This document shows, in pieces, positions 1 through 6,730 of a DNA stretch of 15,147 nucleotides (its first letter is position 1; each line of letters opens with the position of its first letter). The translations under genes and the position numbers were made by a program. The DNA lies in contig JALGZR010000112.1 in assembly GCA_025774805.1 (NCBI GenBank), positions 1-15,147 on the forward strand, given 5' to 3'. The notes beneath the pieces are model-generated. The model did not search any database and had not been told where the DNA came from. It was given only the letters and a program-made list of their open reading frames with translations. Source of the stretch: a bacterium. Lineage in GTDB: Bacteria > ARS69.

Positions 1-23
1 CCGGCCCCTCGAGGTAGGACCCA

Positions 24-2789
24 GTGCACGAAGAGCTCGCCCGTCTCCTGCCTCCCGACCGGATCGTCACCGATCCGGTCGAGCGGACGGTCTACGAGTG
101 CGACGGTCTCCCGATGCACTCGCAGCCCCCGGCGGCGGTGGTGCTGTGCCGTACCCGCGAGGAGGTCATCCGCGTCGTGCGCTGGTGCGCGCGGAGCGGA
201 GTGCCCTTCGTGCCGCGCGGCGCGGGGACCGGGCTCTCCGGCGGCTGCACCCCGACCGAGGGCGCGGTCGTTCTCGACACGAACCGGATGAACCGGATCC
301 TCGGAATCGACGTCGAGAACCGCACCGCGATCGTCGAGCCGGGAGTCGTCAACGTTCACCTCTCGGCGGCGACGGAGCCCCACGGCTTCCACTACGCCCC
401 CGATCCCTCGAGCCAGACCGCGTGCACGCTCGGCGGCAACGTCGCCGAGAACGCGGGCGGCCCGCACTGCCTCAAGCACGGGGTGACCTCCGATCACGTC
501 CTGGGACTGGAGGTCGTGCTTCCCGACGGCGAGCCGGTGCGGCTGGGCGGTCCCCTCGCCGAGAACCCGGGGCTGGATCTCACCGCGTTTCTCGTCGGGT
601 CGGAGGGAACCCTGGGAGTGGTGACCGAGATCACGGTACGGCTCACGCCGAATCCTCGGGCGGTCCGAACGTATCTCGCGATCTTCGATCGCATGGGACC
701 GGCCTGTCGCACCGTGAGCGGGATCATCGGGGCGGGCATCGTACCGGTCGCCCTCGAGATCCTCGACCAGAGAACCATCCGCGCCATCGAGGCGTCGGTG
801 AACGCGGCCGGCTATCCCGGGGACGCGGGAGCCGCCCTGCTCATCGAGCTCGACGGATTCGAGGCGGGAATGGACGAGGAGGAGGCCGCGATCACCCGGA
901 TCGTGGAGGCGAACGCACCGCTCGAGTTCCGCACCGCCCGCGATGGGCGCCAGCGCGATCTGCTCTGGAAGGGACGGAAGTCGGCGTTCGGAACGATGGG
1001 GCGGGTGAACACCGACCTCTACGTCCTGGACGGCGTCGTTCCCCGCACGCGGCTCGAGGAGACCCTCGGGCGCGTCTACGAGATCGCGGAGCGTCACGGC
1101 GTCGTCGTGTCGAACGTGTTCCACGCTGGCGACGGCAACCTCCACCCGAACATCTCCTACGACGGGCGGGACGCCGAGGAGAGGGAGCGCGTTCTCGCCG
1201 CCGGACGGGAGATGCTGGAGGCCTGCGTCGCCCTCGGGGGCACGATCTCGGGGGAGCACGGCATCGGCTCGGAGAAGAGGAGCTTCATGCCGCTCGTCCT
1301 GGACGAGTGCGACCTCGACCTCCAGCGCGCCCTCCGAGACGCGTTCGACCCGCAGGGAATCGCGAACCCGGGCAAGGTCTTTCCCGAGCCCCGGTCCGAT
1401 GGAGCGGAAGGCGCGGTCCCTTCCGCGGCGGGTGACGAGCGAGCGGCGACCGGAGAACCGGGAGAGGACGACCCCGCCGCGGATCGTGCGGCGGACCCGA
1501 GCCCGCCGGCGGCGCGGCGGGATCCGTCCCCGCAGGAGAGGGTCTTCCTCGCCGACGTCGCCGCGATCTTCGCCCCCGAGACCGGGGAGGAGGCGGGAGA
1601 GATCATCCGGCAGGCGGAGGCGGAGGCGCGAACCGTCGTGCCGGCGGGCTTCGGCGCCCACTCCGGCGCGATCGATCCCGTGGGACCGGGTGCCTGGATC
1701 CTCTCGGCGGCGGCGTTCGACGACGTGATCGACTACGAGCCGGAGGACTTCACGATCGGCGTCGGCGCCGGGGTACCGCTCGTCGAGCTGAAGGAGCTCC
1801 TCGCGAAGAACCACCAGGAGCTTCCCTTCGATCTGCCGGAGGGAGGCGGAGGCACGGTGGGCGGTCTCGTCGCCCGTGCGCCGTCGGGGCCGCGCCGCGG
1901 TCGGCACGGCGCCCTCTCTCCGTTCGTGCTGGGTATCGAGGGCGTGCGCGGCGGCGGGACTCCGTTCCGATCGGGCGGCATGCTCGTCAAGAACGTCGTG
2001 GGCTATCAGATCGCGAAGCTGGCGGTCGGGTCCCACGGTCGTCTCGGCTTCTTCACCCGCGCGAACTTCAAGCTCCGTCCGATCCCCGCGCGGCGTCGTC
2101 TCGGCCTCGCCGGTGTCGAGACGGCGGACGAGGCCTGGAGACTCGCCCGCAAGCTGCGGGCGTCCGGGCTCGAGCCGGCCACCCTCGCCGTGCTCGAAGG
2201 GGACGCGCGCCGCGTGGCCGCCGGACTCCCGGGGAACGCGCCCCACCTGCCGGAGTTCGTTGTCGCCTGGGTCTTCGAGGGGAACGCTCCGCGCGCGACG
2301 TGGCTCGCGGACGCGGCGGGACGGATCACCGCGGAAGCGCCCGGGGTGCACGCCGCCGATCTGGAGGACGGGGAGGCCCAGGCGCTCCTCGGCCGGCTGG
2401 CGGCGCTGGCCGAGCCGGTCGCGGGGAGTTTCGAGCGGGGGATCGTCCGGCTCTCCTTCCGTCCCGGCGGTCTGCCGGACGCAGCGCAGGCGGTCCGGGA
2501 CGCGCTGGCGGCCGGCGACGACGGGAGCGGGGAGGAAGACGGTTGGGGCGTCTGGAGCGACGCCGCCACGGGACTCGTGACCGTGGGTCGATCCGCGACG
2601 TCTCCGGTGTTGGGCGAGACGGTCGGGCGGCTTCGGGACCTCGCCGCGGCGCGTTCCGGGGCCGCGCGACTTCTCCACCTCCCCCCGACGCTGCGGTCGG
2701 CATGGCCGCGCGACCTGATCCCGGACGCCCGAGCGGAGCTCGCCCGGCGCGTCCTCGAGTCCTTCGACCCGCGGGGGGTGTTCCCGTGA
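24..2789 (+). CDS. GlcD-GlcE fusion, FAD-linked glycolate (2-hydroxyacid) oxidase
   Basis: Predicted flavoprotein half of a glycolate oxidase, oxidising glycolate (possibly D-lactate or another 2-hydroxyacid) to the 2-oxoacid and passing electrons to GlcF at the inner membrane. Residues 1 to about 455 are a complete GlcD: the FAD-binding PCMH fold with PRGAGTGLSGG, GGNVAENAGG and GSEGTLGVVTE, then the C-terminal oxidase domain with HAGDGNLHPN near residue 367 and GGTISGEHGIGSEK near 405-418. A low-complexity Pro/Ala/Glu/Asp linker fills about 455-502. Residues 503-921 are a second, GlcE-like PCMH domain with EGGGGTVGG near 605, VKNVVGYQIAKLAVGS near 655-675, and the family-typical FDPRGVFP end. 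GlcD and GlcE are usually separate proteins. The GTG start at 24 follows an in-frame stop at 15-17 and has a purine-rich GAGGTAGG at 11-18. The stop overlaps the next gene by 4 bases. The family is clear; the exact substrate is not. Confidence 0.93.
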   Translation: MHEELARLLPPDRIVTDPVERTVYECDGLPMHSQPPAAVVLCRTREEVIRVVRWCARSGVPFVPRGAGTGLSGGCTPTEGAVVLDTNRMNRILGIDVENRTAIVEPGVVNVHLSAATEPHGFHYAPDPSSQTACTLGGNVAENAGGPHCLKHGVTSDHVLGLEVVLPDGEPVRLGGPLAENPGLDLTAFLVGSEGTLGVVTEITVRLTPNPRAVRTYLAIFDRMGPACRTVSGIIGAGIVPVALEILDQRTIRAIEASVNAAGYPGDAGAALLIELDGFEAGMDEEEAAITRIVEANAPLEFRTARDGRQRDLLWKGRKSAFGTMGRVNTDLYVLDGVVPRTRLEETLGRVYEIAERHGVVVSNVFHAGDGNLHPNISYDGRDAEERERVLAAGREMLEACVALGGTISGEHGIGSEKRSFMPLVLDECDLDLQRALRDAFDPQGIANPGKVFPEPRSDGAEGAVPSAAGDERAATGEPGEDDPAADRAADPSPPAARRDPSPQERVFLADVAAIFAPETGEEAGEIIRQAEAEARTVVPAGFGAHSGAIDPVGPGAWILSAAAFDDVIDYEPEDFTIGVGAGVPLVELKELLAKNHQELPFDLPEGGGGTVGGLVARAPSGPRRGRHGALSPFVLGIEGVRGGGTPFRSGGMLVKNVVGYQIAKLAVGSHGRLGFFTRANFKLRPIPARRRLGLAGVETADEAWRLARKLRASGLEPATLAVLEGDARRVAAGLPGNAPHLPEFVVAWVFEGNAPRATWLADAAGRITAEAPGVHAADLEDGEAQALLGRLAALAEPVAGSFERGIVRLSFRPGGLPDAAQAVRDALAAGDDGSGEEDGWGVWSDAATGLVTVGRSATSPVLGETVGRLRDLAAARSGAARLLHLPPTLRSAWPRDLIPDARAELARRVLESFDPRGVFP

Positions 2790-4081
2790 CCTCTGCGCGG
2801 GTCGACGACCGGTCGTTCGTCGCACGATTCGGCGAGTATCCACGCACGCTCGACTGCGTGCACTGCGGTCTCTGCCTTCCCAAGTGTCCGACCCACGTGC
2901 TGACCGGAAGAGAGGCCGACTCGCCCCGGGGCCGCATCCACCTCATGCGCGGATGGGCGGAGAGGCGCTACGAGCTCTCGGAGAGCGCGCTCGATCGGAT
3001 CGATCGCTGCCTCGCCTGCCGCGCGTGCGAGAGCGTCTGTCCCTCGGGAATCCGCATGGGAGAGATGGCGGAGTCGTTCCGCCACGAGATGAACCGGGCG
3101 GGCCGCCCCTCCGGGCTCTCCGCCTCCCGGGCGGGGCGCTTTCTCCTCGATCGCGTCCTCCCCTATCGGGAGCGGATCGCTCTCCTCACCGATCTGCTGG
3201 CGGCCTATCAGCGCTCCGGCCTCCGAGGACCGGTCGACCGGCTCCTGTCCCGTCTGGCTCCCGGCCTCGCTCCCGCGCTCGCGTTGACGCCGGACGTCCC
3301 ATCCCGTCACATCCGCCGCGTCGAGACCGAGCGCACCCGGCCGGACGGGTGGCGGGCCGAGGGGGAGCGGTGCGCCCGCGTCGCGCTCTTCCTCGGCTGC
3401 ATCGCGGCCGAGTGGTACGCGCCCGTGCATCGCGCGACGATTCGTGTCCTGACCGCGAACGGATGCGACGTCGTGGTACCCGACGCCCAGACGTGTTGCG
3501 GCGCCCTCGACCGGCACGCGGGTCGGCTCGACGAGGCGGAACGCCTCGTCCGGCGCAACCTGGCCGCGTTCGCGGCGGTCGGGGTCGACGCGGTGGTCGT
3601 GAACGCCGCGGGTTGCGGTGCCTCCCTTCGCGAGCCCCTCGGAACCGTCCCGTCCGGAACGCCGCCCGTCCTCGACGTCTGCGCGTTTCTCCACGAGCTC
3701 GGAATGCGCGATCCGCGCCGGAGTCTGGCGCGCCGGGTCGCGTACGACTCGCCCTGCCACCTTCTCCATGCCCAACGCGTCGGGAAGAGCGTGGTGGAAG
3801 AGCTGCTCCGCCGGGTTCCGGGGCTCGAGCTCCTCCCGCTGCGGGACGAGGATCACTGCTGCGGTGCGGGCGGCGTCTACAATCTGCTCCGCCCCGACGT
3901 GGCGGATGAAGTGCTGCGCGCCAAGGTGGAGGCCATCCGGGAGACCGGTGCGGATACGGTCGCCACGGGAAACCCGGGCTGCGCCATGCAGATCACCAAG
4001 GGGCTGAGGGAGACCGGGATCGAGGTGGTCCACCCGGTCGAGCTCCTGGACGAAGCCTACGCGAACGGGCCGACGGGCTGA
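2786..4081 (+). CDS. glcF: Glycolate oxidase iron-sulfur subunit GlcF
   Basis: Iron-sulfur subunit (431 aa) that takes electrons from the flavin subunits and delivers them to the membrane quinone pool. Two ferredoxin-type 4Fe-4S motifs lie at C24-C27-C30-C34 and C75-C78-C81-C85, each ending in CP. Two cysteine-rich CCG domains follow: LGCIAAEWY near 204 with CCGALDRHAG near 236, then SPCHLLHAQR near 322 with HCCGAGG near 358. This order matches GlcF and related lactate/glycolate dehydrogenase Fe-S proteins. The GTG start overlaps the TGA of the upstream fusion gene as GTGA, which implies translational coupling. The reading frame stays open upstream to 2300, but that stretch is antisense-like and lies inside the previous gene. 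Length is slightly above the usual GlcF of about 400 aa. A D-lactate dehydrogenase role cannot be excluded. Confidence 0.93.
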   Translation: MTSARVDDRSFVARFGEYPRTLDCVHCGLCLPKCPTHVLTGREADSPRGRIHLMRGWAERRYELSESALDRIDRCLACRACESVCPSGIRMGEMAESFRHEMNRAGRPSGLSASRAGRFLLDRVLPYRERIALLTDLLAAYQRSGLRGPVDRLLSRLAPGLAPALALTPDVPSRHIRRVETERTRPDGWRAEGERCARVALFLGCIAAEWYAPVHRATIRVLTANGCDVVVPDAQTCCGALDRHAGRLDEAERLVRRNLAAFAAVGVDAVVVNAAGCGASLREPLGTVPSGTPPVLDVCAFLHELGMRDPRRSLARRVAYDSPCHLLHAQRVGKSVVEELLRRVPGLELLPLRDEDHCCGAGGVYNLLRPDVADEVLRAKVEAIRETGADTVATGNPGCAMQITKGLRETGIEVVHPVELLDEAYANGPTG

Positions 4082-4083
4082 CG

Positions 4084-4106
4084 ACCCGTCCTCTCCTCGA
4101 TCGGGT
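4084..4106. terminator. Weak hairpin between convergent genes
   Basis: ACCCG at 4084-4088 and CGGGT at 4102-4106 can form a 5-bp stem with a 13-base loop, followed on the plus strand by TTTCC. It sits in the 31-base gap between the convergent glcF and methionine gamma-lyase stops, where a terminator is expected. The stem is short and the T-run poor, so this is only a candidate. Confidence 0.2.
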
Positions 4107-4112
4107 TTCCGC

Positions 4113-5351
4113 TCAGACGGACCGGGCGCCCTCCAGGATCCCCACGCTCTTGAGTGCGGAGACGAACTGCTCCCAGCGCTGTTCGAGGCTTCCCGTGATT
4201 CCGATCGAGAACCGCACGAGTCCGGGGGTGATTCCCGCCTTCTTCAGATCCTCCTCGGAGAGCTCGCTGGACGTGGAGGTGGCCGAGCAGGACATGAGGG
4301 TGTCGAAGTAACCGAGACTCACGGCGATGTAACCGAAGCGCTGCTCGTTTTGGAGATTCTCCATGAACCGGTACGCTCGGTCCGTCTCTCCGAGATCGAT
4401 CCCGAACATGCCGCCCATGCCGTAGCCCTCGTTCGCGATGGTGGGCAAGAGCTCGTGTTGCGGGTGGTCGGGCAGCCCCGGATAGATGACGGGCACTCCG
4501 AGCTCGGCCAGACGATCGGCGAAGATCTGGGCCCGCCGGCAGTGCTCCTTCATCCGGACCGCGAGATGGGGAAGCCGCAGGCTCAGGTGGAAGGCGACGT
4601 GCGGGTCCATCGTCGGACCGAGGAGCATCAACACCCCCGTGTTCACGTCCATGAGGTCGTGGATGAACCCGAAGGGCCCGCAGATCGCGCCCCCGATGAT
4701 GTCCGAGCCCCCGCCGATGAACTTCGTCAGGCTGTGGATCACGATGTCGGCGCCGTGAACGGCCGGAGAGACGATCATCGGACAGAACGTGTTGTCGACG
4801 ACGAGCTTCGCCCCGTGCCGGTGGGCGATCTCCGCGAGCCGGGGAAGATTCGGGATCATCAGGATCGGGTTGGACATGGTCTCCACGTAGAGCATCTTTG
4901 TCCGCTCGGTGAACGCGGCCTCGACCTGATCCAGATCACCGATGTCGACGAAGGAGACCGAGATGTTCGTCCGGACGGGAATGAAGTTGGTCAAGAACGC
5001 GAACGTGCCGCCGTAGATCGTCCGGCTCACGACCGCGTGGTCGCCTCCGCCGCAGAGCTGGAACAGGGTGGCGGTGATCGCGCCCATGCCGCTCGCCGTG
5101 GCGTAGCCCGCCTCCGTTCCCTCCATGGCGGCGAGCTGCCGTCCGAGACCCCAGACCGTCGGGTTGAAGTGGCGGCCGTAGAGGTAGCACCCCTCGCGAG
5201 GACCGGTCGTCCCCTCGAACAGGGGCGGCATGGCGTCCGCCTCCATGACCGTGAAGGTGGAGCTCGCCTCGATGCACATGTTGACCCCACCGTGCTCGCC
5301 GAACTCGTGACGGGCGGCGGCCATCGACTCCATCGGATCGAACTTCTTCAT
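4113..5351 (-). CDS. Methionine gamma-lyase, plant-type, PLP-dependent
   Basis: Cytosolic PLP enzyme of the Cys/Met metabolism family (412 aa), predicted to cleave L-methionine to methanethiol, 2-oxobutyrate and ammonia. The Schiff-base lysine is K210 in HSLTKFIGGG, with the PLP-phosphate and substrate regions SGMGAI and YVETMSNP, and VVDNTF ahead of it. Several stretches match my recollection of Arabidopsis methionine gamma-lyase rather than typical bacterial MGL, CGS or OAH sulfhydrylase: ARHEFGEHGGVNM, RHFNPTV, SDIIGGAICG, LMLLGPTM, PQHELL, VSLGYFDTLMSCSATSTSSE and TPGLVRFSIG. The usual bacterial K-Y-x-x-G-H-x-D segment is absent. The ATG at 5351 is chosen because AGGAGAGGAG (5354-5363) lies just upstream and homology begins soon after. 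An in-frame upstream start at 5426 would cross a strong hairpin. Its right-hand neighbour, an exported protein of unknown function, is on the same strand 114 bases upstream. Confidence 0.88.
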   Translation of the reverse strand: MKKFDPMESMAAARHEFGEHGGVNMCIEASSTFTVMEADAMPPLFEGTTGPREGCYLYGRHFNPTVWGLGRQLAAMEGTEAGYATASGMGAITATLFQLCGGGDHAVVSRTIYGGTFAFLTNFIPVRTNISVSFVDIGDLDQVEAAFTERTKMLYVETMSNPILMIPNLPRLAEIAHRHGAKLVVDNTFCPMIVSPAVHGADIVIHSLTKFIGGGSDIIGGAICGPFGFIHDLMDVNTGVLMLLGPTMDPHVAFHLSLRLPHLAVRMKEHCRRAQIFADRLAELGVPVIYPGLPDHPQHELLPTIANEGYGMGGMFGIDLGETDRAYRFMENLQNEQRFGYIAVSLGYFDTLMSCSATSTSSELSEEDLKKAGITPGLVRFSIGITGSLEQRWEQFVSALKSVGILEGARSV

Positions 5352-5353
5352 GA

Positions 5354-5363
5354 CTCCTCTCCT
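5354..5363 (-). promoter_or_regulatory. Strong Shine-Dalgarno of methionine gamma-lyase
   Basis: On the minus strand AGGAGAGGAG lies 2 to 11 bases before the ATG at 5351. It is the clearest ribosome binding site in the window and decides the start of this gene over the in-frame codon at 5426. Confidence 0.75.
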
Positions 5364-5390
5364 GGGGCGGCCGGCGGCGCGGCCGGCCCC
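5364..5390 (-). promoter_or_regulatory. GC-only hairpin abutting the Shine-Dalgarno site
   Basis: This 27-base stretch made only of G and C folds as GGGGCGGCCG paired with CGGCCGGCCCC, about 10 base pairs with one bulged base. It ends exactly where the AGGAGAGGAG ribosome site begins in the transcript. There is no T-run, so it is not a typical terminator. It may shape translation of the lyase or be chance in a GC-rich genome. Confidence 0.35.
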
Positions 5391-5410
5391 ATTGTCAGGC
5401 AGCAACGAGG

Positions 5411-5426
5411 TTGATCGAGCAATCAA
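5411..5426. repeat. Inverted repeat TTGAT-N6-ATCAA
   Basis: TTGAT (5411-5415) and ATCAA (5422-5426) form a perfect 5-base dyad around six bases, about 60 bases upstream of the methionine gamma-lyase start. The half-sites resemble FNR/CRP-family half-sites, but the spacing is 6 rather than the FNR 4. A possible operator, weakly supported. Confidence 0.25.
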
Positions 5427-5465
5427 TCGGGAGATCCGCGTCGTCGGATCCGGGATCGGCCGGGA

Positions 5466-6641
5466 TTACCGGCCCGCGGGGTTTCCGTAGCTCCGGTTGC
5501 CTCCCCGCAGCGAGTTCAAGTAGGCGAGCATGCGTCCCCAGAACGTGAGACGGCCGCTGGCCTTGTGGGCGAGATAGGCCTCGAACTTCTCGAGGTTCTC
5601 GTGCTCCGGCGGAACGAACCCGTTCGGGTCGATCGTGAGCCCTCCCTCGGCGGCGGCCTCGATCTCCTGACGGAACCAACCCATGTTGTCGCGGAAGAGG
5701 GGCGGGTTCTCGGCTTCGGAACAGAGCACCGCCTCGGCGAGAAAGCGACGGGTCGCGGCGCGCCGGAACTCCGTCACGGCCTCGCGCGTGATGACCCGCT
5801 CCTCCTTTTCGCCGGGAACCGGTCCCCGAAGCACGGTGCCCTCGGGGCAGCGGGCCCACTCGGCCTCGAGGAGGTTCAGCGTCGGATTCACGGGCTTCAT
5901 CGCCTCGAACCGCTCGACCGCCTCCCGCCAGTGATTGCCCAGGGAGCGAACGCGCCCCTGATCCGTCTTCGCCGTCAGGTACTCGGGGGTGACCGGCCTT
6001 CCCTCGTCGGTCACGTAGTAGCTGACCGGAAGACCGGACTCGTCCACCGAGGTTCGGAAGAACTCCAGCAGTTGATCGGTCTCGTGCCCGGTTCCGTTCT
6101 CGACGTGGTCCACGAAGCTCCGGAGCCGGCTCTCGGCCGTGGCGATCGGGGCGAAGATCCCGGAGTCGGGAAGGTCGAACCGCGCGGCGGCCAGGATCTT
6201 CGAATAGAGAAGGGAGGCGAGGGGAACGTCGCCCTCACCGACCACGCCCCGCCGGCTCGAAAGGGTCCACGAGGCGTGGATGCGGCCGCGCGGGACGTTC
6301 TGGGCGGGGTGGTACTCGAGCCGGACCAGATGTCCGGTGGAGGAGCGCAGGGTCTCCGCGGCGTCCTCCGCGGGGGTCTCTTCGGGAACGGGAGCGTAGA
6401 GCCTCGTACGATCCAACCCCTCGAGAGCGATTGCCAGCACTCTCTCGTCGGAGACGGAGACCGACTCGAGAGGCAGATGCCAGATCTGCTCGTCCAACTC
6501 CTCGGTGAACTGGGCGCTCACGATGACCATGACCCGATCGGCACGGGTCCCGAAGACGGCGTCCTCGGCGAGCCCGGAGGTCGCGGCAAGCATCGCCGCC
6601 GCGCCGAGGCCGAGGAAGAGGAGTGCGGAAAACGTTCTCAT
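5466..6641 (-). CDS. Exported protein of unknown function
   Basis: I do not recognise this 391-aa protein. It opens with a clear Sec signal peptide: MRTF, then a hydrophobic Leu/Ala core at about 5-22, with likely cleavage after GLA (residue 25). The mature part is soluble-looking, acidic, and lacks further membrane segments. It has only two cysteines (in RCPEG and VLCSEAE) and many Trp, Arg and Glu residues in its C-terminal half. No catalytic motif is evident. The ATG at 6641 is preferred over an in-frame ATG at 6701 because the signal peptide begins there, GGGAAG lies 7 bases upstream, and a predicted promoter and palindrome (6674-6718) would lie inside or downstream of the longer version. 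It sits alone between a glycosyltransferase and methionine gamma-lyase on the same strand, with probable own regulation. Periplasmic or surface location is inferred. Confidence 0.75.
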   Translation of the reverse strand: MRTFSALLFLGLGAAAMLAATSGLAEDAVFGTRADRVMVIVSAQFTEELDEQIWHLPLESVSVSDERVLAIALEGLDRTRLYAPVPEETPAEDAAETLRSSTGHLVRLEYHPAQNVPRGRIHASWTLSSRRGVVGEGDVPLASLLYSKILAAARFDLPDSGIFAPIATAESRLRSFVDHVENGTGHETDQLLEFFRTSVDESGLPVSYYVTDEGRPVTPEYLTAKTDQGRVRSLGNHWREAVERFEAMKPVNPTLNLLEAEWARCPEGTVLRGPVPGEKEERVITREAVTEFRRAATRRFLAEAVLCSEAENPPLFRDNMGWFRQEIEAAAEGGLTIDPNGFVPPEHENLEKFEAYLAHKASGRLTFWGRMLAYLNSLRGGNRSYGNPAGR

Positions 6642-6673
6642 GGAGGATCTTCCCGATTCGTAGGACACGGATA

Positions 6674-6689
6674 TCTTTGCGCGCAAAGA
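6674..6689. promoter_or_regulatory. Perfect 16-base palindrome, candidate operator
   Basis: TCTTTGCGCGCAAAGA reads identically on both strands. It begins at the last base of the predicted -10 element and covers the predicted transcription start of the exported-protein gene, the usual place for a repressor operator. No T-run follows on the minus strand, which argues against a terminator for the glycosyltransferase. Confidence 0.5.
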
Positions 6690-6718
6690 GTTTAGCTTCA
6701 TTTCCCGGCGAAAGTCAA
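6689..6718 (-). promoter_or_regulatory. Sigma70-like promoter for the exported protein
   Basis: On the minus strand TTGACT (6713-6718, 5 of 6 to consensus) is followed after 18 bases by TAAACT (6689-6694, 4 of 6). The start would fall near 6682, about 40 bases before the ATG at 6641. The region is unusually AT-rich for this window, which adds weight. Confidence 0.5.
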
Positions 6719-6730
6719 GGTCGGCTCGAC

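Noticed and set aside
1-17. Possible end of an upstream plus-strand gene (in-frame TAG at 15-17)
   Set aside because: Only four codons are visible before the window edge, too few to support a feature.
98-1435. A 445-codon open frame on the plus strand overlapping the oxidase
   Set aside because: An Arg-rich frame-shifted shadow of the GlcD domain.
2006-4033. A 675-codon open frame on the minus strand
   Set aside because: Antisense to glcF and the fusion gene, both of which have clear family motifs. The product shows only compositional repetition.
4350-5414. A 354-codon open frame on the plus strand
   Set aside because: Antisense to methionine gamma-lyase; a shadow with biased composition and no recognisable domain.
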